From JBCCGE01 sp039029455 (GTDB taxonomy: Bacteria > Pseudomonadota > Gammaproteobacteria > Arenicellales > Poriferihabitantaceae), in contig JBCCGE010000088.1 in NCBI GenBank assembly GCA_039029455.1, positions 1-13,364 of the forward strand: a stretch of 13,364 nt of DNA. The letters are read 5' to 3'. Of this stretch, positions 1 to 6,920 are shown piece after piece. Both the position numbers and the translations under genes were made by a program. How positions within the stretch are numbered: position 1 is the stretch's first letter; each line of letters begins with the position of its first letter. The notes beneath the pieces are model-generated. The model searched no databases. It was not told the origin of the DNA and saw only the letters and a list, made by a program, of their open reading frames with translations.

Positions 1-184
1 CATTGCCGGCGGTACCATGCGAGCTGTGTTTGAAGTACTTGGAGTTCAAAATGTGCTCGCGAAAGTTATCGGAACAACAAATCCGGTAAACGTTACGCGT
101 GCGACTATCGCGGCGCTAAAGAGCATGCAGTCCGAAACCCACGTCGCTGCAAAACGGGGCAAGAAAGTTGCAGAGCTGCGCTAG
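1..184 (+). CDS. rpsE: 30S ribosomal protein S5, C-terminal part (5' end outside window)
   Basis: Only the last 60 codons are present; the reading frame begins at base 2 and stops with TAG at 182-184. S5 sits at the mRNA entry site of the 30S subunit and helps decoding fidelity. The translated tail carries the typical C-terminal S5 signature: AGGTMRAVFEVLGVQNVLAK, then a TNPVNVTRATI segment and the closing AAKRGKKV. In E. coli the matching stretch is [20 protein letters not shown] followed by AAKRGKSV. It is followed 47 bp later by rpmD, as in the E. coli spc operon. The gene is partial only because the window begins inside it; no damage is seen. Confidence 0.96.
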   Translation, partial: IAGGTMRAVFEVLGVQNVLAKVIGTTNPVNVTRATIAALKSMQSETHVAAKRGKKVAELR

Positions 185-231
185 CCTTCTGCTGAATTTA
201 CGATTGAGTCTGAGAACCGACTGTTAGAACA

Positions 232-420
232 ATGGCTGAGCAAAAGAAACTAAAAGTTACCCTGGTCAAAAGTATGAATGGCCGCCTTAAGAAGCACCAG
301 GCATGTGTCCGGGGTCTCGGTCTGCGGCGTATGCACCAGACCGTCGAGGTGTTGGACACCCCTGAAAATCGGGGAATGATCAATAAGGCCTATTACATGT
401 TGAAATGGGACGAGGCGTAA
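232..420 (+). CDS. rpmD: 50S ribosomal protein L30 (bacterial type)
   Basis: A 62-residue basic protein, close to the 59 residues of E. coli L30, with the short bacterial L30 fold. Conserved features are KVTLVKS near the N-terminus, the GLGLRRMHQTVEV core around residues 29-41, and the NRGMINKAYYML region near the C-terminus. It binds 23S rRNA in the large subunit. The start is chosen because the conserved beta-strand KLKVTLVKS begins at residue 6. No strong Shine-Dalgarno precedes the ATG, so translation may be helped by coupling to rpsE 47 bp upstream. It lies between rpsE and rplO, the standard spc order. Confidence 0.95.
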   Translation: MAEQKKLKVTLVKSMNGRLKKHQACVRGLGLRRMHQTVEVLDTPENRGMINKAYYMLKWDEA

Positions 421-452
421 GTCGCTGACCTGATAAATACTGAGCAATACTC

Positions 453-887
453 ATGAGACTGAATACAATTAAACCGGCGGCCGGCTCACGCACGGCGGGT
501 AAGCGGGTAGGCAGAGGCCCGGCGTCTGGCAGCGGCAAAACCGCTGGGCGCGGTATCAAAGGCCAGAAATCCCGGTCAGGTGGTTATCACAAGGTTGGGT
601 TCGAGGGCGGACAAATGCCTCTGCAACGGCGATTGCCGAAGCGGGGCTTCAACAGCCGCGTCAATCGTCATTCGGCTGAGGTTCGCCTGGACGAACTGGC
701 AAAAGTTGACGGCGATACCGCGGACTTGAAGTCTTTGCAGAAAGCTCGGGTGATCGGTTTGCACGTTGATAGAGCGAAAGTCATTCTTTCTGGTGAGATC
801 AACCGAGCCGTTACTGTAAAAGGCCTGGGCGTAACTAAAGGCGCGCGCGCTGCAATCGAGCAGGCTGGCGGCAAGGTGGAAGACTGA
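453..887 (+). CDS. rplO: 50S ribosomal protein L15
   Basis: 144 residues, the same length as E. coli L15. The Gly/Arg/Lys-rich N-terminal extension (about residues 10-60) that threads into 23S rRNA is intact, with GRGPASGSGKTAGRG, KSRSGG and FEGGQMPLQRRLPKRGF. The C-terminal globular part ends with the expected beta-rich KGLGVTKGARAAIEQAGG segment. L15 is a late-assembling large-subunit protein. A weak TGAG lies 8 bases before the ATG. It sits 32 bp after rpmD and 48 bp before secY, so the genes are clearly co-transcribed. Confidence 0.97.
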   Translation: MRLNTIKPAAGSRTAGKRVGRGPASGSGKTAGRGIKGQKSRSGGYHKVGFEGGQMPLQRRLPKRGFNSRVNRHSAEVRLDELAKVDGDTADLKSLQKARVIGLHVDRAKVILSGEINRAVTVKGLGVTKGARAAIEQAGGKVED

Positions 888-935
888 GATCGGGTCTTTA
901 TCTGAATCAATCGCGTAAAAAGACAGGACTAGACA

Positions 936-2276
936 ATGGCTAAAGGCTTCGCTCAAAAACCGGCTTCACTTGGAAATCTCAGTGAGCTGAGGCTGCGAAT
1001 CCTGTTTGTGCTGGGTGCTTTTGTGGTGTTCCGCATCGGCACGCACGTTCCTGTTCCCGGCGTCGATTCAAATGCGATAGCGGCACTGTTTGAACAGACA
1101 CGTGGTTCAATTGTCGATGTGTTTAATATGTTTTCCGGGGGTGCCCTCAGCAGGCTGTCGATTTTTGCTCTGGGAGTAATGCCGTACATTTCCTCCTCAA
1201 TCATCATGCAATTGATGACGTCGATTGTGCCGTCGCTCGAACAGTTGAAAAAGGAAGGCGAAGCCGGTCGACGAAAGATTACCCAGTACACACGATACGG
1301 TGCGGTCGCTCTGGCCATATTTCAGGGGCTTGGCATAGCTGTTGCGATTGAAGGCCAGCAGGTGAATGGAGCTCCCGTCATTTTGATCCCAGGTCTGGGT
1401 TTTAAAATTATCTGTGCGTCGACTCTGGTAGCCGGAACCATGTTTCTGATCTGGCTCGGAGAGCAGATTACGGAACGCGGCATCGGCAACGGTATATCGC
1501 TGATTATTTTTGCCTCAATAGTGGCCGGTCTGCCCTCGGCGGTTGCCGGGACACTTGAACTGGCCCGTACGGGTGCTTTCACGCCTATTGGTGTGCTTGC
1601 GCTGTTTATTGGCGCACTGGCAGTAACCTACTTCGTAGTCTTTGTAGAGAGAGGGCAGCGGCGTATAACCGTAAATTATGCAAAGCGTCAGCAAGGCCGG
1701 AAAATGATGGCCGGCCAAAGCAGCCATCTGCCGCTTAAACTGAATATGGCTGGCGTTATTCCACCCATTTTTGCCTCCAGTCTGGTGCTGTTTCCTGCCA
1801 GTATTGGCAGCTGGTTCGGACAAGTCGAGGGCTGGGGCTGGTTGCGGGACATGGCGACGACTCTGCAGCCAGGGCAGGTGATTTATACCTTCATCTACGG
1901 CGGTATGATCATATTTTTCTGTTTTTTCTATACCGCCATGGTCTTCAATCCCAATGAGATTGCGGATAACCTGAAAAAATCAGGTGCGTTTATTCCCGGG
2001 ATTCGGCCTGGTGTGCAGAGCGCCAAGTACATTGACAGCGTGGTCTCGAAGTTGACTTTCGTCGGTGCACTCTACATCACGTTTGTTTGCCTGATTCCCG
2101 AATTTTTGATTGTTCAGTACAACGTGCCATTTTATTTTGGCGGTACCTCTCTGTTGATTATCGTGGTCGTGACTATGGATCTTATTTCTCAGGTACAGTC
2201 CCATCTGATGTCCCGACAGTACGAGAGTATTTTGAAGAAGTCCTCGCTGGCTGGTCCCGTTGGCGGGCTGAGATAG
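936..2276 (+). CDS. secY: Protein translocase channel subunit SecY
   Basis: 446 residues (E. coli 443), a ten-helix inner-membrane protein that forms the protein-conducting channel with SecE and SecG and is driven by SecA or the ribosome. Visible landmarks are the first helix region ending GTHVPVPGVD (about residues 22-45), the plug region followed by GGALSRLSIFALGVMPYI, and the GNGISLIIF segment. The cytoplasmic C5 loop FIPGIRPG carries an arginine at residue 357, the same number as the R357 of E. coli that is essential for SecA-dependent translocation. AGGA at 925-928 lies 7 bases before the ATG. The gene is followed by a 68-bp gap with a stem-loop, then rpmJ. FtsH, which degrades unassembled SecY in E. 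coli, is encoded later in the window. Confidence 0.98.
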   Translation: MAKGFAQKPASLGNLSELRLRILFVLGAFVVFRIGTHVPVPGVDSNAIAALFEQTRGSIVDVFNMFSGGALSRLSIFALGVMPYISSSIIMQLMTSIVPSLEQLKKEGEAGRRKITQYTRYGAVALAIFQGLGIAVAIEGQQVNGAPVILIPGLGFKIICASTLVAGTMFLIWLGEQITERGIGNGISLIIFASIVAGLPSAVAGTLELARTGAFTPIGVLALFIGALAVTYFVVFVERGQRRITVNYAKRQQGRKMMAGQSSHLPLKLNMAGVIPPIFASSLVLFPASIGSWFGQVEGWGWLRDMATTLQPGQVIYTFIYGGMIIFFCFFYTAMVFNPNEIADNLKKSGAFIPGIRPGVQSAKYIDSVVSKLTFVGALYITFVCLIPEFLIVQYNVPFYFGGTSLLIIVVVTMDLISQVQSHLMSRQYESILKKSSLAGPVGGLR

Positions 2277-2310
2277 CGTATTGAGTCCTCGGACAAGAAT
2301 TTAACGAAAC

Positions 2311-2330
2311 GTGACTGCGCAGGCAGTCGT
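2311..2330 (+). other. Stem-loop between secY and rpmJ
   Basis: GACTGC (2313-2318) and GCAGTC (2323-2328) form six perfect pairs around a four-base loop, extended by two G-T wobble pairs (2311-2330, 2312-2329). The stem ends just before the rpmJ ribosome binding site (2334-2337). No run of T follows, so it is not a normal intrinsic terminator. It could be an mRNA processing or stability element or a translational control structure; its role is inferred only from position. Confidence 0.4.
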
Positions 2331-2344
2331 TGTGGAGCAAGAAA

Positions 2345-2458
2345 ATGAAAGTAAGAGCATCCGTTAAGAAAATTTGCCGAAATTGCAAAATTATTCGCAG
2401 AAACCGCACTGTTCGTGTGATTTGCTCAGACCCCCGTCATAAGCAAAGACAGGGTTAG
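2345..2458 (+). CDS. rpmJ: 50S ribosomal protein L36 (zinc-ribbon form)
   Basis: A 37-residue protein starting MKVRASVKKICRNC and ending HKQRQG, one residue shorter than E. coli L36. The zinc-binding set is complete: Cys11, Cys14, Cys27 and His32 (C-X2-C-X12-C-X4-H), so this is the zinc-containing form. It binds 23S rRNA domains II, V and VI late in assembly. A clear GGAG (2334-2337) lies 7 bases before the ATG. Position after secY and before rpsM matches the end of the E. coli spc operon. No intrinsic terminator is visible after it; the next feature is a possible promoter for rpsM. Confidence 0.95.
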   Translation: MKVRASVKKICRNCKIIRRNRTVRVICSDPRHKQRQG

Positions 2459-2486
2459 GCGGGGCTTTCAACGGATTTCAAGACGG

Positions 2487-2515
2487 TTTTAATCAAGCCA
2501 GAAAATTGATAGAAT
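2487..2515 (+). promoter_or_regulatory. Candidate alpha-operon promoter upstream of rpsM
   Basis: A TAGAAT hexamer at 2510-2515 matches the sigma-70 -10 consensus at five of six bases. Seventeen bases upstream is only a weak -35 (TTTTAA, 2487-2492). The bases after the -10 are very GC-rich (CCGGCGCC), the kind of discriminator typical of ribosomal promoters under stringent (ppGpp) control. A start near 2522 would leave a 5' leader of about 43 bases before rpsM. Confidence 0.4.
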
Positions 2516-2564
2516 CCGGCGCCCTCAAATTTTGACCTCATTGACAAACTAAAGAGACGATAAA

Positions 2565-2921
2565 GTGGCTCGAATCGCGGGAATAAACCTTCCAAATCAT
2601 AAACATATCGAGATCGGATTGACCTCGATTTACGGTATCGGCCGAACCATTGCACAGAAAATTTGTGACGACGCCGGGATACCGCGCTCGACCAGGGTAC
2701 AGGACCTTGACGAAGCGCAGGCAGAAAAATTGCGTGCTGAGACCGCAAAATACGAGATCGAAGGGGATCTTCGGCGTGAAACGTCGATGAATATCAAACG
2801 CCTTATGGATCTTGGCTGCTATCGCGGACTGCGCCATCGCCGTGGGTTGCCGGTCAATGGTCAGCGGACGAAAACCAATGCGAGAACCCGAAAAGGTCCT
2901 CGTCGCTCTGTTAAGAAGTAG
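2565..2921 (+). CDS. rpsM: 30S ribosomal protein S13
   Basis: 118 residues (E. coli also 118). S13 sits in the 30S head and contacts the P-site tRNA and the 50S subunit. Conserved parts are MARIAGINLP at the start, LTSIYGIGR (the helix-hairpin-like RNA-binding turn), the EGDLRRE segment, SMNIKRLMDLGCYRGLRHRR, and the basic tail GQRTKTNARTRKGPRR. Translation starts at GTG, not ATG, as in E. coli rpsM, with a weak purine run (AAAGAGA) upstream. This is the first gene of the alpha operon, whose translation is controlled by S4 in E. coli. Its TAG overlaps the GAGG that probably serves rpsK. Confidence 0.97.
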   Translation: MARIAGINLPNHKHIEIGLTSIYGIGRTIAQKICDDAGIPRSTRVQDLDEAQAEKLRAETAKYEIEGDLRRETSMNIKRLMDLGCYRGLRHRRGLPVNGQRTKTNARTRKGPRRSVKK

Positions 2922-2932
2922 AGGTATTAGGT

Positions 2933-3322
2933 ATGGCCAAAGGTACCACCAAGTCCAAAGCCAAGATTCGGAAGAATGTCACCGAAGGTATCGCGCATAT
3001 CCACGCTACCTTCAATAACACGATTGTGACCATATCAGATCGTCATGGCGATACGCTGTGCTGGGCGTCTGCAGGCAATTCTGGTTTTAAAGGGTCCAGA
3101 AAAAGTACGCCTTTTGCAGCCCAGATGGCAGCTGAAAGTTGTGGCCGCAAAGCACAGGAAATGGGCGTCAAGCAGCTGGAAGTTCGCGTTAAGGGTCCCG
3201 GACCAGGTCGAGAGTCTGCTGTTCGCTCGTTGAATGCACTGGGTTTTGAAATTCACGCAATCTCCGACATCACTCCGATACCCCACAACGGGTGCCGGCC
3301 TCCGAAACGTCGACGCGTTTAA
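2933..3322 (+). CDS. rpsK: 30S ribosomal protein S11
   Basis: 129 residues, identical in length to E. coli S11, a platform protein next to the mRNA exit and the E site. It shows AHIHATFNNTIVTISD, the GFKGSRKSTPFAAQ core, VKGPGPGRESAVRSL and the C-terminal ITPIPHNGCRPPKRRRV. The Asn-Gly pair at residues 119-120 corresponds to the Asn119 that is converted to isoaspartate in E. coli S11. GAGGT at 2921-2925 provides the ribosome binding site and starts on the last base of rpsM, so translation is probably coupled. Confidence 0.98.
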   Translation: MAKGTTKSKAKIRKNVTEGIAHIHATFNNTIVTISDRHGDTLCWASAGNSGFKGSRKSTPFAAQMAAESCGRKAQEMGVKQLEVRVKGPGPGRESAVRSLNALGFEIHAISDITPIPHNGCRPPKRRRV

Positions 3323-3360
3323 CAGAAGTTTTCAGAAAGAATAAATAAAGGTATTTCGAA

Positions 3361-3984
3361 ATGGCAAGATATATCGGCCCAACTTGCAAACTGGCCAGAC
3401 GTGAAGGAACAGATCTTTTCCTTAAAAGTCCCGCCCGACCAATTGACTCCAAATGCAAGTTTGATCGTGCTCCCGGTGTAAAGCCTGGGGGACGACGACC
3501 CCGCACGACGGTCTACGGCACCCAGTTGAGAGAAAAGCAGAAGCTTCGACGAATGTACGGCATTCTCGAAAAGCAGTTCCGCAACTACTACAAAGAAGCT
3601 GCGCGTCTTTCTGGTTCAACCGGCCTGAATCTGCTGCAGCTTCTGGAATCCCGGCTCGATAATGTGGTGTATCGCATGGGGTTTGGAGTTACGCGCGCAG
3701 AGTGTCGACAATTGGTGAGCCACAAAACAGTGATGGTCAATGGCCAGCGCGTGAATATTCCGTCGTACCAGATTAAGCCAGGTGACGAAATTGAGGTGAT
3801 CGAGAAAAGTAAGAAACAGCTGCGAATCACTTCGGCTCTGGAAATCGCCGAGCAGATTGGGTTTGTTCCGTGGGTTGAAGTGGATGTAAAAGCCGTCAAG
3901 GGACAATTCAAGTCGTTACCTGAGCGCGTAGATTTGCCGCCGGATATCAATGAGTCACTTGTGGTTGCTCTTTATTCGAAGTAG
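3361..3984 (+). CDS. rpsD: 30S ribosomal protein S4
   Basis: 207 residues (E. coli 206). S4 nucleates 16S rRNA assembly and is the autogenous repressor of the alpha operon in E. coli. The N-terminal domain begins MARYIGPTCKLARREGTDL and contains only two cysteines (9 and 32), so it is not the four-cysteine zinc form. The central REKQKLRRMYGILEKQFRNYY helix region and the S4 RNA-binding fold (about residues 97-160: RLDNVVYRMGFG, then RQLVSHKTVMVNG) are intact, and the end LVVALYSK matches E. coli LIVELYSK. AAGG precedes the ATG. An unusually long 123-bp gap separates it from rpoA. Confidence 0.98.
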   Translation: MARYIGPTCKLARREGTDLFLKSPARPIDSKCKFDRAPGVKPGGRRPRTTVYGTQLREKQKLRRMYGILEKQFRNYYKEAARLSGSTGLNLLQLLESRLDNVVYRMGFGVTRAECRQLVSHKTVMVNGQRVNIPSYQIKPGDEIEVIEKSKKQLRITSALEIAEQIGFVPWVEVDVKAVKGQFKSLPERVDLPPDINESLVVALYSK

Positions 3985-4014
3985 CGATTTACTCGTTAGT
4001 CGATAGTAACCATC

Positions 4015-4074
4015 GGATCCCAGCCTGGCTGAAGATCCAAACTGAGTTCAAGTCGCGGGGATATGAACCGCGGC
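4015..4074 (+). other. Two stem-loops in the rpsD-rpoA spacer
   Basis: First hairpin: GGATC (4015-4019) pairs with GATCC (4034-4038) and, inside it, CAGC (4021-4024) pairs with GCTG (4028-4031) around a three-base loop. Second hairpin: CGCGG (4054-4058) pairs with CCGCG (4068-4072), extended outward by one wobble and one G-C pair, with a nine-base loop. No T-run follows either, so they are not classical terminators. They precede the rpoA ribosome binding site (GGGG, 4097-4100). In E. coli the rpsD-rpoA gap is much shorter. Function unknown. Confidence 0.4.
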
Positions 4075-4107
4075 GATGTTTAATTTAATCGTTTTCGGGG
4101 AAAACAG

Positions 4108-5121
4108 ATGCAGGATCCCACCATCGAGTTTTTAAGACCACGCCTGGTGGAGGCAAAAAACTTAGACGACTTGCGCTCGCGCATCACAATTGAACCGCTG
4201 GAACGTGGGTTCGGTTATACGCTGGGTAATGCTTTGCGACGCATACTGCTGTCGTCAATGCCCGGCTGCGCGATAACGGATGTCCGTATTGAGGGTGTTC
4301 TTCATGAATACTCAGCCCTTGAGGGTGTTCAGGAAGACGTCATCGATATACTCATGAATTTGAAATCGCTGGCGCTCAAAATGCACACCAGAAACGAGGC
4401 TGTGCTGACTCTGAAGAAGCAGGGTCCCGGCGTCGTTACGGCCGCTGATATTGAGTTAATTGATGATGTCGAAGTGGTCGATGAAAGTCACCACATCGCT
4501 ACTCTGTCTCAGGATGCGCAGCTGGAGATCGAATTTACGGTGCGTCGCGGTCGGGGTTATGAAACGGCGGAAAGCCGAATGCACGATACCGACGAGAGTC
4601 GTGCAGTAGGTGTCATCCAGCTGGATGCTTCTTACAGTCCGATCAGTAAGGTCTCCTATGCTGTTGAGGATGCTCGCGTCGAACAACGCACTGACCTTGA
4701 CCGATTGATCCTCGAAATAGAATCCAACGGCTCAATCGATCCCGAAACGGCTGTTCGCCGTGCGGCTACTATCCTTCATGACCAGATTTCAGTGTTCGTG
4801 AATCTCGAAGAATCGATGGTGCAAAGTAAGGTAGAGGAAGAACCGGACGTTGATCCAACACTGTTGCGACCGGTCGATGATCTTGAATTGACCGTACGTT
4901 CTGCGAACTGCCTGAAAGCGGAAAACATTTATTACATCGGAGATTTGGTTCAGCATACGGAGACAGAGCTGCTGAAAACCCCGAATCTGGGTAAAAAGTC
5001 TCTGACCGAAATTAAAGACGTGCTTGCGCAGAGAGATCTGACGCTTGGTATGAAACTTGAAAACTGGCCACCCGCATCTCTCGTTAAAGACGATGATAAC
5101 GGTGGTTTTGGCCTGGGTTAA
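4108..5121 (+). CDS. rpoA: DNA-directed RNA polymerase alpha subunit
   Basis: 337 residues (E. coli 329). The N-terminal domain (about 1-235) dimerises and scaffolds beta and beta-prime; it includes FGYTLGNALRRILLSSMPG and the HEYSALEGVQEDV motif. A variable acidic linker (about 236-255, rich in E and D) leads to the C-terminal domain (about 256-325), which binds UP elements and activators. The DNA-contacting residues are all present: the RSANC set beginning at Arg264 (E. coli Arg265, Asn268, Cys269) and the NLGKKSLTE motif (E. coli Gly296, Lys298, Ser299, Glu302). GGGG lies 7 bases before the ATG. rplQ follows after 5 bp, so the two are translationally linked. Confidence 0.98.
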   Translation: MQDPTIEFLRPRLVEAKNLDDLRSRITIEPLERGFGYTLGNALRRILLSSMPGCAITDVRIEGVLHEYSALEGVQEDVIDILMNLKSLALKMHTRNEAVLTLKKQGPGVVTAADIELIDDVEVVDESHHIATLSQDAQLEIEFTVRRGRGYETAESRMHDTDESRAVGVIQLDASYSPISKVSYAVEDARVEQRTDLDRLILEIESNGSIDPETAVRRAATILHDQISVFVNLEESMVQSKVEEEPDVDPTLLRPVDDLELTVRSANCLKAENIYYIGDLVQHTETELLKTPNLGKKSLTEIKDVLAQRDLTLGMKLENWPPASLVKDDDNGGFGLG

Positions 5122-5126
5122 AGATC

Positions 5127-5516
5127 ATGCGACACCGAAAGTCCGGACGTTTGCTGAACAGGACGTCTTCTCACAGAAAAGCCATGCTCGCAAACATGGC
5201 AAATTCCCTGTTTCTGCATGAGCAGATTAAAACCACGGTTCCGAAAGCGAAAGAGCTTCGTCGAGTGGCTGAGCCATTGATCACGTTGGCAAAAAATTCA
5301 AGCGTGCATAACCGCAGACAGGCGTTTGCTCGACTACGAGATCGTGAAATGGTCAGCAAGTTGTTTGATGATCTGGGTCCTCACTACAAGGACCGTCCCG
5401 GAGGTTACCTTCGGATTCTAAAATGCGGATTCCGCGATGGTGACAATGCCCCAATGGCTTATGTCCAGCTCGTCGACAGACCGCTCGAAGACGATTCAGA
5501 CGGCGACGACGATTAG
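5127..5516 (+). CDS. rplQ: 50S ribosomal protein L17
   Basis: 129 residues (E. coli 127). L17 lies near the peptide exit tunnel on the large subunit. The N-terminus MRHRKSGRLLNRTSSHRKAM, the KELRRVAEPLITLAK helix, and the GGYLRILKCGFRDGDNAPMAYVQLVD segment are typical. The last ten residues are a run of Asp, Glu, Ser and Gly, a more acidic tail than in E. coli. It begins 5 bp after rpoA, and its ribosome binding site probably lies inside the end of rpoA. It is the last gene of the alpha operon and is followed by a strong terminator. Confidence 0.97.
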   Translation: MRHRKSGRLLNRTSSHRKAMLANMANSLFLHEQIKTTVPKAKELRRVAEPLITLAKNSSVHNRRQAFARLRDREMVSKLFDDLGPHYKDRPGGYLRILKCGFRDGDNAPMAYVQLVDRPLEDDSDGDDD

Positions 5517-5541
5517 TTCACAGGGATTCCCGGCAATAAAG

Positions 5542-5569
5542 AAAACGCATCCTTAAGGGTGCGTTTTTT
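5542..5569 (+). terminator. Intrinsic terminator of the alpha operon
   Basis: AAAACGCATCC (5542-5552) pairs with GGGTGCGTTTT (5557-5567) around a TTAA loop, with a single T-G wobble, and runs into six T residues (5564-5569). This is a textbook Rho-independent terminator 26 bp after the rplQ stop. The A-rich 5' arm would also let it work in part on the minus strand. Confidence 0.9.
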
Positions 5570-5849
5570 GTTGGCTAAGCGCCCAATCAGAGAGGTCAAC
5601 CTGATCAGTGAACGGCTAATGCTGCGCAGATTCTTCAGATATTGACAGTACGATCTGTTGTCAGGGTAAAGGTCACCTTCGAATAGTGAGTCATGCCCGC
5701 TTACCACAGCAGAAAGGGTTTCTCCGTGTTCCCGTATTTTTAGGTGTAAATTGCCGTTGTAGTAGTAAAGTTGGTATTAGAATACCGTGCCGATACCCGT
5801 GTCAGCCCAAAATATTGATACCCCAACACATTTTTATTTGTCAGCAGCC
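5570..5849. other. Intergenic region between the alpha terminator and idh
   Basis: This 280-bp stretch holds no convincing gene. It contains a TTGACA at 5642-5647 without a matching -10 at normal spacing, and a palindromic -10-like site (5773-5786). The minus strand has an 87-codon stop-free frame (5516-5776) that overlaps the rplQ terminator and whose only early start would be GTG at 5707. I cannot assign that frame to any family and treat it as an observation, not a gene. Confidence 0.5.
5773..5786 (+). promoter_or_regulatory. Palindromic -10-like element before idh
   Basis: GGTATT-AG-AATACC is a perfect 6-bp inverted repeat with a two-base centre. It contains TAGAAT (5778-5783), five of six matches to the sigma-70 -10 box. 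A start near 5790 would give a 60-base leader before the ATG at 5850. The -35 is poor (TTGCCG at 5751-5756 is too far away; TTGTAG at 5757-5762 is at 15 bp). It could be a promoter with a built-in operator. Confidence 0.3.
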
Positions 5850-6857
5850 ATGAAGAACCAAACCATTACCGTGATACCCGGCGACGGAATTGGACCCGAG
5901 ATAACAAAAGCAGCCCTGCGAGTATTAGATGCGTTGGATTGTGATCTCGAGTACGACAATCAACTCGCCGGACTGACGGCCATCGAAGCGGGTCTCGAGT
6001 TGATTCCTGAAGAGACCCTGGAAAGTATTCGCACCAATAGTATTGCCCTCAAGGGCCCGTTGACTACGCCGATCGGCAAGGGTTTTACCAGTCTAAATGT
6101 AATGCTGAGAAAGGAATTCGAACTCTATGCCAACGTCAGACCCGCGGTGACACGCGAAGGTGTCAAATCTCGCTACAGCAATGTGGATCTGATTACCATT
6201 CGTGAGAATACAGAGGGCATGTATTCACAGGAGAAGCAGACCGTCTCCGAAGATGGGGAGCGAGCGGAATCGGTTAGTGTGATTACGCGAGAGGGTGCGA
6301 CCAGAATTCTGCGTTTCGCCTACGATCTGGCAAAAAGGAAAGGTCGCAAAAAAGTTGCGGTTGTGCACAAGGCTAATATCCTGAAAGCAACGTCGGGACT
6401 TTTTCTCGATGTATCCCGAGATATTCGTGAGGAATATCCTGAGATTGAAACAGTAGAGCTGATCGTCGACAACACTTGTATGCAACTGGTTGTGCGGCCT
6501 GAACAATTCGACGTTATCGTCACTACCAACCTTTTTGGCGATATTATCTCTGACCTGTGTGCTGGACTTGTCGGCGGTCTCGGTATGGCGCCGGGGGCCA
6601 ATATTGGTGATGAGGCGGCCATATTTGAAGCAGTTCATGGATCGGCGCCTGATATCGCTGGAAAAGGAATAGCGAACCCTTTCGCTTTGATACTGGCTGC
6701 AGCAATGATGCTGGATCAACTCGATATGACTGATCAGGGGGATCGAATTCGGAAGGCCGTCGATGGCGTGGTAAAAGATGGGGACCGCTTGACCGGTGAT
6801 TTGGGTGGGTCGGCAACGACACAGGAAATAACTGACGCACTCATTGAACGACTGTAG
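5850..6857 (+). CDS. NAD-dependent isocitrate dehydrogenase
   Basis: 335 residues from this ATG. It belongs to the isocitrate/isopropylmalate dehydrogenase family and should oxidatively decarboxylate isocitrate to 2-oxoglutarate in the TCA cycle. The N-terminus TITVIPGDGIGPEI is the family signature. The substrate loop GFTSLNVMLRK has Ser81, Asn83 and Arg87, matching E. coli Icd Ser113, Asn115 and Arg119 and unlike the loop of 3-isopropylmalate dehydrogenase. Arg97, Arg118, Tyr125, Lys174 and the metal-binding Asp207, Asp231 and Asp235 are present. In the cofactor pocket HGSAPDIAGK has Asp268-Ile269 where NADP enzymes have Lys-Tyr (E. coli 344-345), so NAD is inferred. An in-frame GTG at 5787 would add 21 residues, but homology starts at the ATG. 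No clear Shine-Dalgarno. It stands alone between the alpha operon and yhbY. Confidence 0.92.
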   Translation: MKNQTITVIPGDGIGPEITKAALRVLDALDCDLEYDNQLAGLTAIEAGLELIPEETLESIRTNSIALKGPLTTPIGKGFTSLNVMLRKEFELYANVRPAVTREGVKSRYSNVDLITIRENTEGMYSQEKQTVSEDGERAESVSVITREGATRILRFAYDLAKRKGRKKVAVVHKANILKATSGLFLDVSRDIREEYPEIETVELIVDNTCMQLVVRPEQFDVIVTTNLFGDIISDLCAGLVGGLGMAPGANIGDEAAIFEAVHGSAPDIAGKGIANPFALILAAAMMLDQLDMTDQGDRIRKAVDGVVKDGDRLTGDLGGSATTQEITDALIERL

Positions 6858-6874
6858 TCGGTTGCTTGGATAGT

Positions 6875-6920
6875 CGCTGCCTTAAAACTTCATTCGAAAT
6901 TATTCCGGCAGCGTTATTTT
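6875..6920 (+). terminator. Possible terminator between convergent idh and yhbY
   Basis: CGCTGCC (6875-6881) and GGCAGCG (6907-6913) are a perfect 7-bp inverted repeat with a 25-base loop, followed by TTATTTTT on the plus strand. The right arm and T-run lie inside the 3' end of yhbY (stop at 6900-6902). The large loop makes it a weaker candidate than the rplQ terminator, but position and T-rich tail fit termination of idh. Confidence 0.4.

Noticed and set aside
2459..2510. Intrinsic terminator between rpmJ and rpsM
   Set aside because: No stem followed by a T-run could be found; GC-rich bases and TTTT at 2487-2490 are not linked to a hairpin.
5787..5849. GTG at 5787 as the start of idh (21 extra residues)
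   Set aside because: The extra residues have no family counterpart, the conserved TITVIPGDGIGPEI begins just after the ATG at 5850, and the candidate -10 box would place transcription start after this GTG.
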